Source: Panagrolaimus kolymaensis
Taxonomy: Eukaryota > Nematoda > Chromadorea > Rhabditida > Panagrolaimidae
Direction: 5' to 3'
Assembly: GCA_028622995.1 (NCBI GenBank)
Contig: JAJQJQ010000010.1
Span: 3,038,001 to 3,102,000, forward strand
DNA: 64,000 nt
Shown piece by piece: positions 48,092 to 64,000 of this stretch. A program made the translations under genes and the position numbers. Below the pieces are notes generated by a model. The model did not search any database and was not told the DNA's origin. It worked only from the letters and a program-made list of their open reading frames with translations. Position 1 is the stretch's first letter, and each line of letters starts with the position of its first letter.

Positions 48092-49272
48092 ATGAGCAGT
48101 ATTGCGTCAACATCTCATCCTTCTGATTGGAGACATTTAGCTAAAGGATGTACTGCTGGTGGAGCTGCTGCTGTTATATCTAAAACAGCTTTAGCTCCAG
48201 TGGATCGATTAAAATTAGTTTTACAATTACAAAATGCTCAAGCTTATCTTGTCCAACAACGATATACAGGTCTCGTGGATTGTTTAGTTAAAATTAAATC
48301 AGAACAGGTATATTCATATGAATCTTAAAAATTTTCGTTTAAAGATCAACTTTTTTAGGGTATTTTATCTTTATGGCGTGGTAATTCTGCTAGCATTGCT
48401 CGTTGCTTTCCTTCATATGCGCTCAATTTTGCTTTTCGCGATTATTTTCGTACAGTTTTTTTAAGTGGAATAGACAAAAAGAAGCAACATGGCCGCTTTG
48501 TTCTTGGTTAGTTTCATTGTTATCTTTGAAAAATAAAAAGAAAAATACAGAAATATTCTTATCTTTAGGAAACATAGCAGCCGGAGGTGCAGGTGGTGCG
48601 ACAACTCTTTGTATTTGCTATCCATTGGACTTTGCTAGAACGAGATTAGCAGTGGATGCAAAAAAAGATGGATCAAAAAGATTTAAAGGAATAAATGATT
48701 GCTTGAAAAAGATTTATGCAAAAGAAGGTGCCCAAGGACTCTATCGGTAAATCAGTAAAATTAAAATATTTAGAAAATTAACATATTGGGTTTCAGTGGA
48801 TTCGTTGTTTCATTACAATTTATTGTTGTGTCGAGAGCAATTTTCTTTGGACTTTTTGATACGCTACGATTGACATTGGTCGATGATTCCCAGAAATTAT
48901 CATTTGTTTCATTGTGGTGTTTAGCTCAGGTACATATTCCATCATTAAAGAAAATGAATACAATTCAACTTATTTTATTTTTAGACATGCATTGTAACAT
49001 CGAGTATCATGTGCTACCCAATGGACACTGTAAGACGACGTCTTATGATGGAATCAGGCAGAAATGAAAAATTATATAGCGGAAGTATAAATTGCTGGCA
49101 AAAAATCATGAGGTTTGATTCTTTTTATTGTTTTACTTTTTTACACAAAAAATTGTGTTTTAGACATGAAGGAATGAATGGATTCTTTAGAGGGGCCATG
49201 ACAAATTCATTAAAAACCACAAGTGGAGCCTTAGTTTTGGCAGTTTATTATGAAGTGCTCAAATACATTTAA
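48092..49272 (+). CDS. Mitochondrial ADP/ATP translocase, divergent copy
   Basis: Exons 48092-48307, 48359-48506, 48569-48746, 48797-48929, 48985-49112 and 49164-49272 make 303 aa, the normal length for the family. There are three mitochondrial-carrier repeats with Px[DE]xx[KR] motifs: PVDRLK, PLDFAR and PMDTVR. The third continues RRRLMM, one residue from the ADP/ATP carrier signature [24 protein letters not shown] and [10 protein letters not shown] also match the translocase. It exchanges ADP for ATP across the inner mitochondrial membrane. The Met-to-Leu change and a Cys in ARCFPSYAL, where most carriers have RYFPTQAL, mark it as divergent, perhaps a tissue-specific paralogue. AATAAA is at 49387-49392. 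Confidence 0.93.
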
Positions 49273-49386
49273 GCATTTTTTTAAGATTCTTGCCCATATT
49301 TGTTTGTTGACGCAATTATACATGTTTAATATTTGGTGATAATATTTATTTACATATTTGTGCTACTATGTATGCAAAGAGTATAT

Positions 49387-49392
49387 AATAAA
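49387..49392 (+). terminator. Poly(A) signal of the translocase gene
   Basis: AATAAA in 'gtatataataaagat', 115 bases after the stop; the Gly-rich gene on the other strand ends at 49479. Confidence 0.5.
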
Positions 49393-49478
49393 GATATTAA
49401 TTTCATAGAATTTTGTCCTGAGATAATAACAAACAAATAACAATAGCCTCAAGTTGAGTTTTGTCATTGAAAGAAAAT

Positions 49479-49897
49479 TTAACCATACATGTTCATGCCT
49501 CTGTCGACGATTATTTTCTTGATTATAATTACTTTTCTTGGTCGACCATATCCTCCTCCTCCCATGCCGCCGCCATATCCGCCACCGTATCCACCACCAT
49601 AGCCACCACCGTAGCCACCTTGGCCATATCCGCCTTGGCCGTACCCGCCGCTATAGCCACCTCCATAGCTAGGATATCCATAACCGCCGCCATATCCACC
49701 CCAACGTTTTACTCGAGATCCAGCATTTCTAAAAATTAGAGCGATAAAAAGGTTTATAATTTTTCTTTTTTGACTTACTCTTCTTCAACAACAATTTCTT
49801 CTGGCGCTTCTGCTTGTTGTTGTTGTTGTTGAACAACTTCTTCAGCAAGGGCAATAACAGCAATGAGAGCAAGGGCAACAAGGAAGATGGTACGCAT
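49479..49897 (-). CDS. Small secreted Gly/Tyr-rich protein with RVKR site
   Basis: Exons 49897-49779 and 49728-49479 make 122 aa. It has a signal peptide (MRTIFLVALALIAVIALA), a short acidic/Gln pro-region (VVQQQQQQAEAPEEIVVEEE), a furin-like RVKR site, then WGGYGGGYGYPSYGGG and further YGGG/YGQGG repeats. The basic hydrophobic tail is RPRKVIIIKKIIVDRG. The layout resembles epidermal YGG-type peptides of nematodes (NLP/CNC antimicrobials) or cuticle proteins; the function is not known. A TATA box lies at 49960-49953. Confidence 0.82.
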
Positions 49898-51051
49898 TCT
49901 TATTAAACTTTAATCAAATCAAAGTTGATGCTTTTTGGATTCACATCTTCGCCTTTTATACTTTTTGGGTTGTAATAATTCGCCAAACATACAAGGACAT
50001 ACAAATGTATCATTTCCAATTGGATTCGTGACCTCTGTGGTAAAAAAACAAGTTAAAACTTTAAAACGTCCTTCTGGCCCTTTTGGGGTTGATGACCCTT
50101 TTACTATTTATTTTTTAAACTCATATTAACCAAAGAGTTTTTCTTATTTAAAACATTTTAAACGGGTTTTAAATAAACGTCATTCCAAAAAAAGAAGACA
50201 AAACATTTGTCTCGAGTTGTTGTAACAACTTCTGGTGTCTTAATGGATGGCACCAACATGCTCTTGAATAATCACATCATCATGGTTTAAAGTTTAAAGT
50301 AGACAAAAAATGTATTTGTCTCTAATTACTTTTTTTATTGTTTAATGAAAGTTTTTTTTTGCGCGATTGTTAATTCGTCTACTTAATAAGTCTTTTTTAT
50401 TCAGATATTAATAAGTTATACTTTTTCTTAAAAGTTGTTATTAAAATTTAGAGTTTAAGAGTCCGAAATAAGTTTCTTCTAACTATGGCATGAAAATATT
50501 TTCAAATAGAATTTTCGTAATATAAGATTTTTAAATAATATTTATGTTTTCTTAAGATATTTAAATTTGAGGATTTTTAAAAGGCGCTTTTGATTGGAAA
50601 GATTAAACAATTAAGTTTAAAGAGGCTTCCATTTTATAAATATTTTTAATGGTTTATGATTGTTTTCCACTTTGTTCCATCCGGGTAATATTTTTGAATT
50701 CTTTTGTTTTCTTCCGCGTTTATGCGTGATTTTATCGAAAACAAATAGTGTAATGAATCGACCAAACTGTCGTTAAAGTTGATTGTATTATGATCAATTT
50801 AATGACGGGAAAAAAGTACCTTAATTAACGTTTATTGTTATTCATAGTTTACTGAAAACAGATGTCACGTAAAATAATTACAAAGCAAAAAGAAAGCAAA
50901 GTATTTTTGGAATAAGGTTTTTGAAGATGGAGTTAGATTTGGCGAACAAAAAAAAACATAGGCTCAATTTAGAATAAAACAATAAAAAATAAGAATAGTC
51001 TAAAAAAAATTTGAAGAAAAATGGTAAAAAAAATTTAAATTGTTTTAGTTT
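49898..51051. other. Intergenic, no gene supported
   Basis: Promoter of the Gly-rich gene and 3' flank of the astacin-like gene. A plus-strand frame at 49935-50129 lacks features of a gene. Confidence 0.45.
49953..49960 (-). promoter_or_regulatory. TATA box of the RVKR Gly-rich gene
   Basis: Minus-strand TATAAAAG in 'aagtataaaaggcg', about 56 bases upstream of ATG 49897, a good core-promoter distance. Confidence 0.55.
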
Positions 51052-53548
51052 TTAAATGCCGCATCTCTTACATGTTTTAGGACAATTAACAGCCATCGTT
51101 GCATTTGTTTCACAAAATTCTCTTGGATAATTTCCACAATCTGATGAATCTTCACAATGATTTTTTCCACATAAGGCACACGACCAACGGCATTCTTTAT
51201 GCATCGTTGCCGACTTCGTAGCGCATTCTCCCTTTGCAGATAACGAAGCGCAATCATTTCGCAAATTTCTGCATTTGCAATTTTTTATATTGCATGAAGC
51301 TGCGCATTCGGTAAGTTCATACCATGGCTTCGTTGCACAAGTGTCATTAGTCGCCCAAGATACGCAATGTTCTTTAAAGTCGCGGCAATCAAAAGCTGAA
51401 TTAGGAATTTGATAAGTAAAAATTTTAAAAAGAAGAGTAAACATACGTGGCAGACAAGAAGAAGGCATAAATGGCGATTTACCACGATAGGGTGATAAAT
51501 AAATGCCTCGATATTTAATTGTAACATTTAACTTGTTTCGACGTGTGTATAATTTTACCATTGCAAATCGATCTTTAGATGTAAAACTTTTAACTTTTTG
51601 TTGTGAAACAAAATTTGTGTCATTTCCACAAAATCTATATGAAATTTTGTAAATGACTTTTCACATACGCTGCTAAAACTTACATGTATCCTGTGTCAGA
51701 TAAATCTTTAAGTTTTAATTCTACTCCATAATCAGCACATCCTTCATTTTTAGATTTCAATCCATCACTAACTTCGAAAAAAATTATTTCGACCATGTTA
51801 TTAGCTTCAAAATGATACAAAGCAGTTTTAAAATGGTCATTTGTGACGTTATCATCTGTGCCAATACTAACATGAAGCGTTTTGCAATCATATCCATTTG
51901 TATTAGCCTAAATACTAATTTTTTTATTTGATATTTAAAAAAATGACATATTATTAATCAAATTAATTTCTTTAAATATTTACTCACATTTATATTATGT
52001 CCAATACCTTCAGTGCCAAAATCTCTAGACTTGCATCTTTTTCCTTTCCATCCAGGAGGACAAATACATTTATCACAGCCATTAGGATTCGGATATCCTT
52101 TATTGTCACATTCTACTGTTGCTATTTTACATATACCGCCGTACTGCTCATTCAAAACATAAATGTCAATGAATGTTGAATCAAGAGCGTTACTCATTGC
52201 GTATTGATATAATGGATCAGCATAGCTTCTATTTGGAAGGTTTGAGTTAATACAATTCCTTATATCAACATTATATGAATCTAAATAATTTGGATATGAA
52301 GAAAATGTTTTTTTTAAACTAAGTAATTCGTACTCTCGCTGGAAAAATTGAAATCCCGATTAAACTGTCGATGAATAGGAAATATTCCTAAAGTATACAA
52401 AATTTCTTGAGAAATTCTTCCAAACTAAAATGAGCAAAAAATGAAACATATAAAATAAATATATAATAATAAAAATTACTTCATCATCACAATGTTTTCC
52501 TCCAAGAATAATCGGTTGTGCACCATTGAATGTTTTATCAATTCTATAACCAAAATATGAATAACATGCACCATCGGTGGTGTTAATAAAAATAATCCCT
52601 GGTGTAATTTTTGTATTTTCAATCACATATTTAAACTTTACGGAAGTTTGATTTTGAATATTTTCTAATGCCTTTTTAATTATTTCTTGGCTGTTGATTC
52701 CTAAAAAAATATTTATTTTAAATGTATTTAAAAATGAAAACAATAACTCGAAATTTAAAACTAGACACTATTGATTTATAGCCTTTTTTACATGTAACCT
52801 AACTAACTCACCAATAGACGAATGAAATGAATAATGGATAGGTGATTACCAATGATGATTTTTTCCTAAATCTGTTGAACAGCTTAAAGCTTCATAATGT
52901 TTTCTGCCAAATAAAACGAAGCTTGATTCATGTGTGATTGAAATAACAGGCCCTTTGGGTTCACTAAGATACCCATTTATCCAATCATCAATTTGTCCTT
53001 CTGATAATAGCATATCACCCTAAATCATTATATTTATTTTTATTGATAAAATAAAGATAAACTTTTTTACCTCAACTAAAAATTCATCTAATATTGGATC
53101 GGTGTAAAAGCTAACATTGAATAAGTTTGAATCAGATCGATTAAAATTATGATCTAAAATTTCTGCACGAGCAATGTTATTCAAAATCTTTAATTTTCTT
53201 CTTATGTTAGCTATCTCTTTGTAAGTACTTCCTACTCCATGTTTAATTAATTTATCATAAATCTAAAATAAGTAATTGAAGTTTATAAATGTTAAAATAA
53301 ATGGTTTAATTACCTTTTTGTGGTTCTCGGGTATATCATCTTCCGAAATATCAGGCAAATCTTTGATATTCAAACTTGATGCAAAAACAATCAAGGAGAA
53401 GCTTAAAACTATCAATTTTATATAAAAATTATTGAATATCTAAAATATATTTATTTGGTATTTTTAAGCAAACAATAAATAAACGAGAAAAATAAGTTTG
53501 CAAAAAATAAACAAAAATTTACAATAAAAAATTTGAACTTGTTTTCAT
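51052..53548 (-). pseudogene. Astacin-EGF-CUB-ShK gene with in-frame stop and lost zinc site
   Basis: Exons 53548-53523, 53401-53314, 53262-53071, 53019-52812, 52700-52480, 52424-52334, 52280-51988, 51907-51684, 51634-51447 and 51395-51052 total 1875 nt in one frame. They encode a signal peptide (MKTSSNFLFFSLIVFASS), a propeptide and an astacin domain (SPIHYSFHSSIG...INSQEIIKKALENI). Next come an EGF module (CDKCICPPGWKGKRC), a CUB-like part and three Cys-rich ShK modules at the end (CVSWATNDTCATKPWYELTE; CGNYPREFCETNAT). Two defects are visible. TAA at 52848-52846 interrupts the frame right after the conserved Trp before the catalytic domain. The zinc motif HExxHxxGxxH reads QEILYTLGIFP, with all three His gone. 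Splice sites are intact. It may be a young pseudogene, an assembly error plus a pseudoenzyme, or a gene using readthrough. Confidence 0.65.
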
Positions 53549-53964
53549 TCCAAAATTTTCTAAAATGCTTTAAGCTTCACAACAATTAGTTAGTGTCTCC
53601 TTAAAAAAATTCACACTTTTGAAATATATCACATGCAAATTTTTTTCTTTACTAAGATCTAGTCGGTTGGTCAAGAAATGTCATTAATGGAGAAAAAAAA
53701 GTTGACGATCTACGTTAATGGCAAAAATCAATCGCTTTTTGACCCAAATAAAAAAGTGGAAACGGCGAATACACAGGCAGATACACCAAGATTTGTTTTA
53801 ATGATGCTTCATTGGGCAAGGAAAAGTTGCTAGAATCATTTATAAAATGCTGATTATCCAATAACAAAGGATATGCAAACAAAAGTTTATAAAATAAATT
53901 TCTTAATTTAAAAATATTTTATTTAAAAAACATACAAAATGCTTTTACAAAAATTTAAATTCAT
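53549..53964. other. Spacer between astacin-like and Gly-rich genes
   Basis: Upstream DNA of the astacin-like gene and 3' flank of the Gly-rich gene. TATAAAAT at about 53840 lies on the plus strand; nothing else notable. Confidence 0.4.
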
Positions 53965-54261
53965 TTATTTTCCACGAACTACTTCAGTAATAACAGTTTT
54001 CCTAATTTCTGGTCTTCCTCCTCGTTGATGACCAAATCCACGATCTCCACCAAAACCGCCACCGCCTCCTAGACTTGGTCGGTAACTAGGACTATAAAGT
54101 GTATTACCACCGCCACGGTTATATCCACCTGGGCCAAATTGACGTTTATTTCGAATTCTAAATCTAATTGAGTTTAAAATTTTTTTACAAAAATGAAATG
54201 CTTACCCTGCATTTACAACAACAAAAACAATAAGTAATAATACAATGAATTGTCTAAACAT
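53965..54261 (-). CDS. Small secreted Gly-rich protein with NKR site
   Basis: Exons 54261-54206 and 54157-53965 make 82 aa. The signal peptide MFRQFIVLLLIVFVVVNAG is followed almost at once by a basic site (IRNKR), then QFGPGGYNRGGGNTLYSPSY and a Gly-rich stretch, with a basic/hydrophobic tail (RPEIRKTVITEVVRGK). The layout parallels the 49897-49479 protein: signal, xKR site, Gly-rich body and an RP..K.VI tail, with the intron just before the KR site in both. It is probably a related epidermal or cuticle peptide; the function is unknown. Confidence 0.78.
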
Positions 54262-56793
54262 TTTTTTCTCTGAGAAATCAATGAATAAAAAAAACTAAAA
54301 AAAATATAACCTATTTGAAATTTTTTTTCAATAAGGTTTTAAAGTGTTTTATTTTAACTTTATTGTCTTTTTTTGATTGATTATTTGAGCATTGTCATTA
54401 GTAACTTTAAGAATTTGTCGCCGAACTTTGATAATTATATTTTTATCAGTAATTTCCAAAAATTTATTTATGGAAGGAAAAATGTAATAATGCAGTTAAC
54501 AACATTTAATTTCAATCTATTATTTCAATTTTTTCTGAACTTCTAAGTGCAGCATTTTTTAGAAGATGTCATTAATGACGTAACATCTTTGACCTTCACT
54601 TTAAAAAATCGAAACAAGTTTTTGTCTTTTTCATTTAGAAAAAAGAGATATTTTTATTTATTTTCTAAAACAATTCTAAAAAACAATGCAAAAGGCTATT
54701 TGATGTTATTTGTTTACATTAAAATTATCAGTAAACAATCAGGAAGAAAAAAGCTGAATGCTCATGAAACTCGGGAATTGTATGATTTTTTTACTATGTT
54801 TGTACATGACTTTTTTTTTATTGGCGGCTTTTCTTTCCATTATTTTCTTTTATTGAAAATTTTTTAAACAAAAAGAAGAAGAAAAAAGCCTTTACCAAAT
54901 ATATAAGTATTTAAATAATAAAAAAATAATCGTTTAATACCAAATTTGCACTATTTCGCACAAAATAATAGAACACAGCAATTTGAAAGTAGTATTTTGA
55001 AGAAATGAAAAGAAAAGATTAATCATCATTCATAGGCATGCGGCGTGTTATAAGCTCTCCTGTTGTTTGATAACATCATGGCAACTGTCTTAAAAATGTT
55101 GTGAAGAAGACGTTTTTTTTAAAAACGCAAAATGAAAAATTTGTTTCGAAGTGAAAAAAAAACTTTTTTTGCTCTTGTTTTTTGCTTTGTTAAAGTGTTT
55201 ATTCTCGCTTTCTCTCTGTTGACGGAAGAAGAGCTTCGTTAAATGAAACTACAAAATCCATAAATATCCGGTTTCAATCTAAGCTTTAGAGAGGGAAGAA
55301 AGGAAAATAAAAAATGACGAACTTGAAGTGGCTTTTTTTATTATTGTAGAGCATTATTTGGTTCTATTTTTTGCATCATAGTTTTTTTCTTCCTTTGCAT
55401 CTTTTTTTTATTTTCAAACTTTTTTAACAATATTTTTTCTTTTTTCTTTTTTTTACTCTTTGAAAGCCGTGGTTGAAGAAAAATAAAAAGTAGTAAGTAA
55501 AAAAGAAGGAAGAAAAAAACTGGCAAAAATGTATGTCCGTCATCTATCAACAACATCATATTGCATTTTGTCATAGTCAAATTCTAAATTTGTGAGAAAA
55601 AATATAAGTCTTCTTAGCGACGCCATCAAAATGACATCTTATATCATTTTTTTGTTATAAATATTTTTCCCTTAAGCTTTTTATTTATTTCTAAGTGATT
55701 AAATCCGCTTTTTTTGCAGGAAGTATTAAAGCTCAAAGAAAAAATTTTTCTTATCAAAAATTTATGCTGATGCTTATTTTTTTGGAGCTGTCTCGCCCAA
55801 AATTATTTTTTTTTCATTTTAGACATTTCCAGCTTTAAAAATATTCAAGAAACAAATGTTAAAAAGCCAAAAAGAGAGGTGTAAAAAAACTGAAAAAAGA
55901 AGTAATAATAGAAAGAAAAATAAATAGAGGTTGGATAAAAAAAACTCTTTCACATAGCGCGGCAGCAGTCTTGCAGAAGAAAAACAAAGTTAGTTAGCTA
56001 GCTAGTCCATGGATTCTTTTTGAAGCATAAGAAAATGTTGTTTTAGCAACCAACCTAAAATAAAATAAAGGTGGAACATTAAGTGTTTAGCTATTCTAAC
56101 TTACACAAAAGCTGCGCGAAGGTGGTGGTGGCAGAGGGGCTATAGCAAGGCGGCTGAAGAGGTTGAGACTTATGCTTGATGTGTATGTGTTTGTATGTAA
56201 GTAAAAAAAAGAAATGAAATGAGCGCTTTCAAACAGGAAAAAAAGAGATGAAAAAAATGTTTTAAAAATCAAGCTAATGTCAATATAGCTCTTTTTTTAT
56301 TTTTTGCCGTGTCTGTGCTGCTTCAACAAGCAGAAACAAAGTAAAACGTAAAAGCATTCATTTTTTTATTTTCAACTTTTTATTATTGTAAAACTGTCGA
56401 TTTTTTTTATATTTTTGCTTCAATGCACCCCAACAACTGGGAATAATACTTTGAAATTTTCTTGCGTGCGTTGTTTTTCTTGAAGAAAAAAATTGAATTT
56501 TTTGCGCATCCTCCAGCCAACTAACTAACCCCAACCATCTGTCCTTGAATCAATTTTTGTATATGTGTGTTGTATTATTCCTTTCTCGCGCAGCCAAAAA
56601 AAACCCATGCAAATTGGTTTGGAACAAACATACATAACAACAACAACTATTTTTCAATCCAAAAAAAATACAAAAATTAAACGTTTATAGGGTAATAATT
56701 CAATGGCAGGATAAATTCTTTTTATTATTATTTTTGTCACACATCATCAAACACATATTATTTTTTATTAATTTAATATCAAATAAATAAGAA
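54262..56793. other. 2.5 kb intergenic region upstream of the MRP gene
   Basis: A/T-rich, with less A/T-rich patches at 55050-55100, 55960-56000 and 56110-56170 ('ctgcgcgaaggtggtggtgg'). The plus-strand frame 54547-54867 (Lys/Phe-rich, no ATG start) is not supported. No RNA gene was recognised. Confidence 0.45.
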
Positions 56794-62836
<6,043 letters not shown>

Positions 62837-63230
62837 CAAAAAAAGCATTTTAAAACTTAAATTTAATTAAATAAAACTAGTAAAAAAGAATTAAGATTTT
62901 TGCTATTTGCCTTGCTTTGCATTTCTTTAACCATTTTTGTTTCTTCAAGTTTATTAGAAAATAACAACACAATACAATGAATTACAAGAAAAAAATGAGA
63001 TACATAGGGTTAAAACATTAAGTGTTCAAATTAAAAATTGTTTGCATGTGATGTTGTTGTTTGATTTAAAAAAAGGTATATATACACGGAAGAATTGTGT
63101 AACTGGCATGCCTTCATTATACGTATAAACCAGCTAATAAATTAAAAAAGTTGGTTAATTAGAAAAAAAATTATTGTAACAAGAAAAAAAAGTGAGAGAA
63201 AAGAGTTGGGGATTTCGAGGTTTCTCATGT
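62837..63230. other. Convergent 3' region between MRP and HMG-box genes
   Basis: Both 3' UTRs; A/T-rich with poly-A runs. No separate gene. Confidence 0.5.
62870..62875 (+). terminator. Poly(A) signal of the MRP gene
   Basis: AATAAA in 'taattaaataaaactag', 34 bases after the stop. Confidence 0.6.
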
Positions 63231-63856
63231 TTATTGTCCGCGATATTTGGTGATTTCGACTTCGTAACGTTTCTTATCGTTTTCAGCCTGTTTTTCCCAT
63301 CTCTATAAATTGATTTTTGATTATAAAAAAGTCATGTGATAGAGCTGTGTGTAACAAACCGTTTTGTCTGTAAGTTTGCCCCATTCGACTCCAGCAGCCT
63401 TAGCGACATCAGCAACACCCATTCCTGGCTTCTTCAAGCGATCACGATTTTCAGCCATCCAGAAGAAGAATGCAGACATGGCACGTTTAGGTGCATTGGG
63501 ATCTTTTTTCTTGATAACCTTGCGTTTTGTACCAGTGTTCTAAAAAAAGTTGATTTATGTTTTTGCTTCAAACGAAACATCATATCATATTTGTTTTAGC
63601 ACTCGCAAGTGTGCGTGCGACTGTGGAATTTTTTTCTTCCTATTTTTTTGTTTAAAAAAAGGTTTCTAAATAAATTTGTTTGTTGTTGTCGTCCTTCAAA
63701 ATGCAATCAACTATAGTTTTATTTTTTATGAATACAATGAGTTTTTTAAAGGGGCATTCTATTTTTTTTTTGCCGCTAACCCCTTGCGTTATACTTGCTC
63801 ACATTTTTTTCTTCCCTTTCCTTTTCTCTTCTACTGCTGCAGTCATCCCCTGTCAT
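63231..63856 (-). CDS. hmg-1.1: Single HMG-box chromatin protein (HMG-1.1-like)
   Basis: The HMG box is coded by exons 63539-63360 and 63302-63231: KKKDPNAPKRAMSAFFFWMA, KKPGMGVADVAKAAGVEWGK and RWEKQAENDKKRYEVEITKY, ending GQ. This is the canonical HMGB fold, a three-helix domain that bends DNA without sequence specificity. The single box and lack of an acidic tail fit C. elegans HMG-1.1. The first exon is less certain: ATG 63856 with donor at 63803 (MTGDDCSSRREKEREEKN) joins in frame to NTGTKRKVIKK and gives 101 aa. A further upstream start beyond the window cannot be excluded. Confidence 0.85.
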
Positions 63857-64000
63857 TTTCAGTGTTGAGCAGCAACAGCAGCAGTCAGCAGTTGAAAATA
63901 AAAATGCGCGCGTTTTACTACTGCTCCGCTGTTGTTGATGCTGCTGCTTGGTAGTAGTCGCCCGCCAGTTTTTATTGAAGCGACGCAAAGCAAAGAAAAA

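Noticed and set aside
51052..51395. ShK modules read as a toxin gene
   Set aside because: ShK modules are common C-terminal parts of nematode astacins and here follow EGF and CUB-like parts; nothing indicates a toxin.
52334..52424. Apparent frameshift after NRDFNFSSE in the astacin-like gene
   Set aside because: A 53-nt GT-AG intron (52333-52281) restores the frame with normal borders, so no frameshift is needed there.
54547..54867. 106-codon plus-strand open frame
   Set aside because: No ATG at its start, Lys/Phe-rich from A/T homopolymers, no signal, domain or convincing splice partner.

Overview
This window is nuclear DNA of a nematode. The sequence is strongly A+T-rich, most introns are only about 45-60 bases, and splice acceptors are almost always TTTTTAG. 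The gene set is nematode-like: a PTL-1 tau protein, an INS-type insulin peptide, a ZP-domain cuticlin, a nematode astacin with ShK domains, an ATGP amino-acid-transporter heavy chain, and several small secreted Gly-rich proteins. Poly-T/AG signals a few bases before some start codons look like spliced-leader trans-splice sites. The species cannot be fixed from sequence alone. The TTTTTAG acceptor (rather than the C. elegans TTTTCAG) hints at a lineage outside Caenorhabditis. All gene models were spliced by hand. Nearly all coding sums come out as exact multiples of three.

Layout. 1-1517 (+) is the 3' part of a TMEM132-type membrane protein. 3924-1627 (-) is an ER-luminal thioredoxin-fold protein ending in KDEL. 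4610-5046 (+) is an insulin-like peptide. 5686-6644 (+) is an unknown nuclear-looking protein. 7751-10364 (+) is a 4E-T/IFET-1 translational repressor. 13064-14821 (+) is PTL-1 (tau/MAP4). 16133-17998 (+) is a 4F2hc-like heavy chain. 18802-18188 (-) is a small membrane protein with a broken frame. 22847-19398 (-) is a USP31/43-type deubiquitinase. 23207-24619 (+) is a membrane-anchored arginine kinase. 25971-28333 (+) is an unknown Pro-rich protein. 28579-30740 (+) is an hnRNP A-type two-RRM protein. 32863-35664 (+) is a class A GPCR.

The second half continues with 38153-36160 (-) PDK-1 and 41490-39103 (-) ATGL-1 lipase. 44589-47259 (+) is a cuticlin with a Gly-rich gene (45555-45071, -) nested in its intron. 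48092-49272 (+) is an ADP/ATP translocase. 49897-49479 and 54261-53965 (-) are small secreted Gly-rich proteins. Between them, 53548-51052 (-) is an astacin/EGF/CUB/ShK gene with lost zinc ligands and an in-frame stop. 56794-62836 (+) is an ABCC/MRP transporter with a pair of mutually exclusive exons. 63856-63231 (-) is a single-HMG-box protein.

Shared themes. Several genes touch insulin signalling and fat use (insulin peptide, PDK-1, ATGL-1). Others are cuticle or secretory products of the epidermis (cuticlin, Gly-rich peptides, astacin). The long stretches without genes are A/T homopolymer-rich intergenic DNA; I saw no tRNA, rRNA, CRISPR, transposon or viral gene in them by eye.
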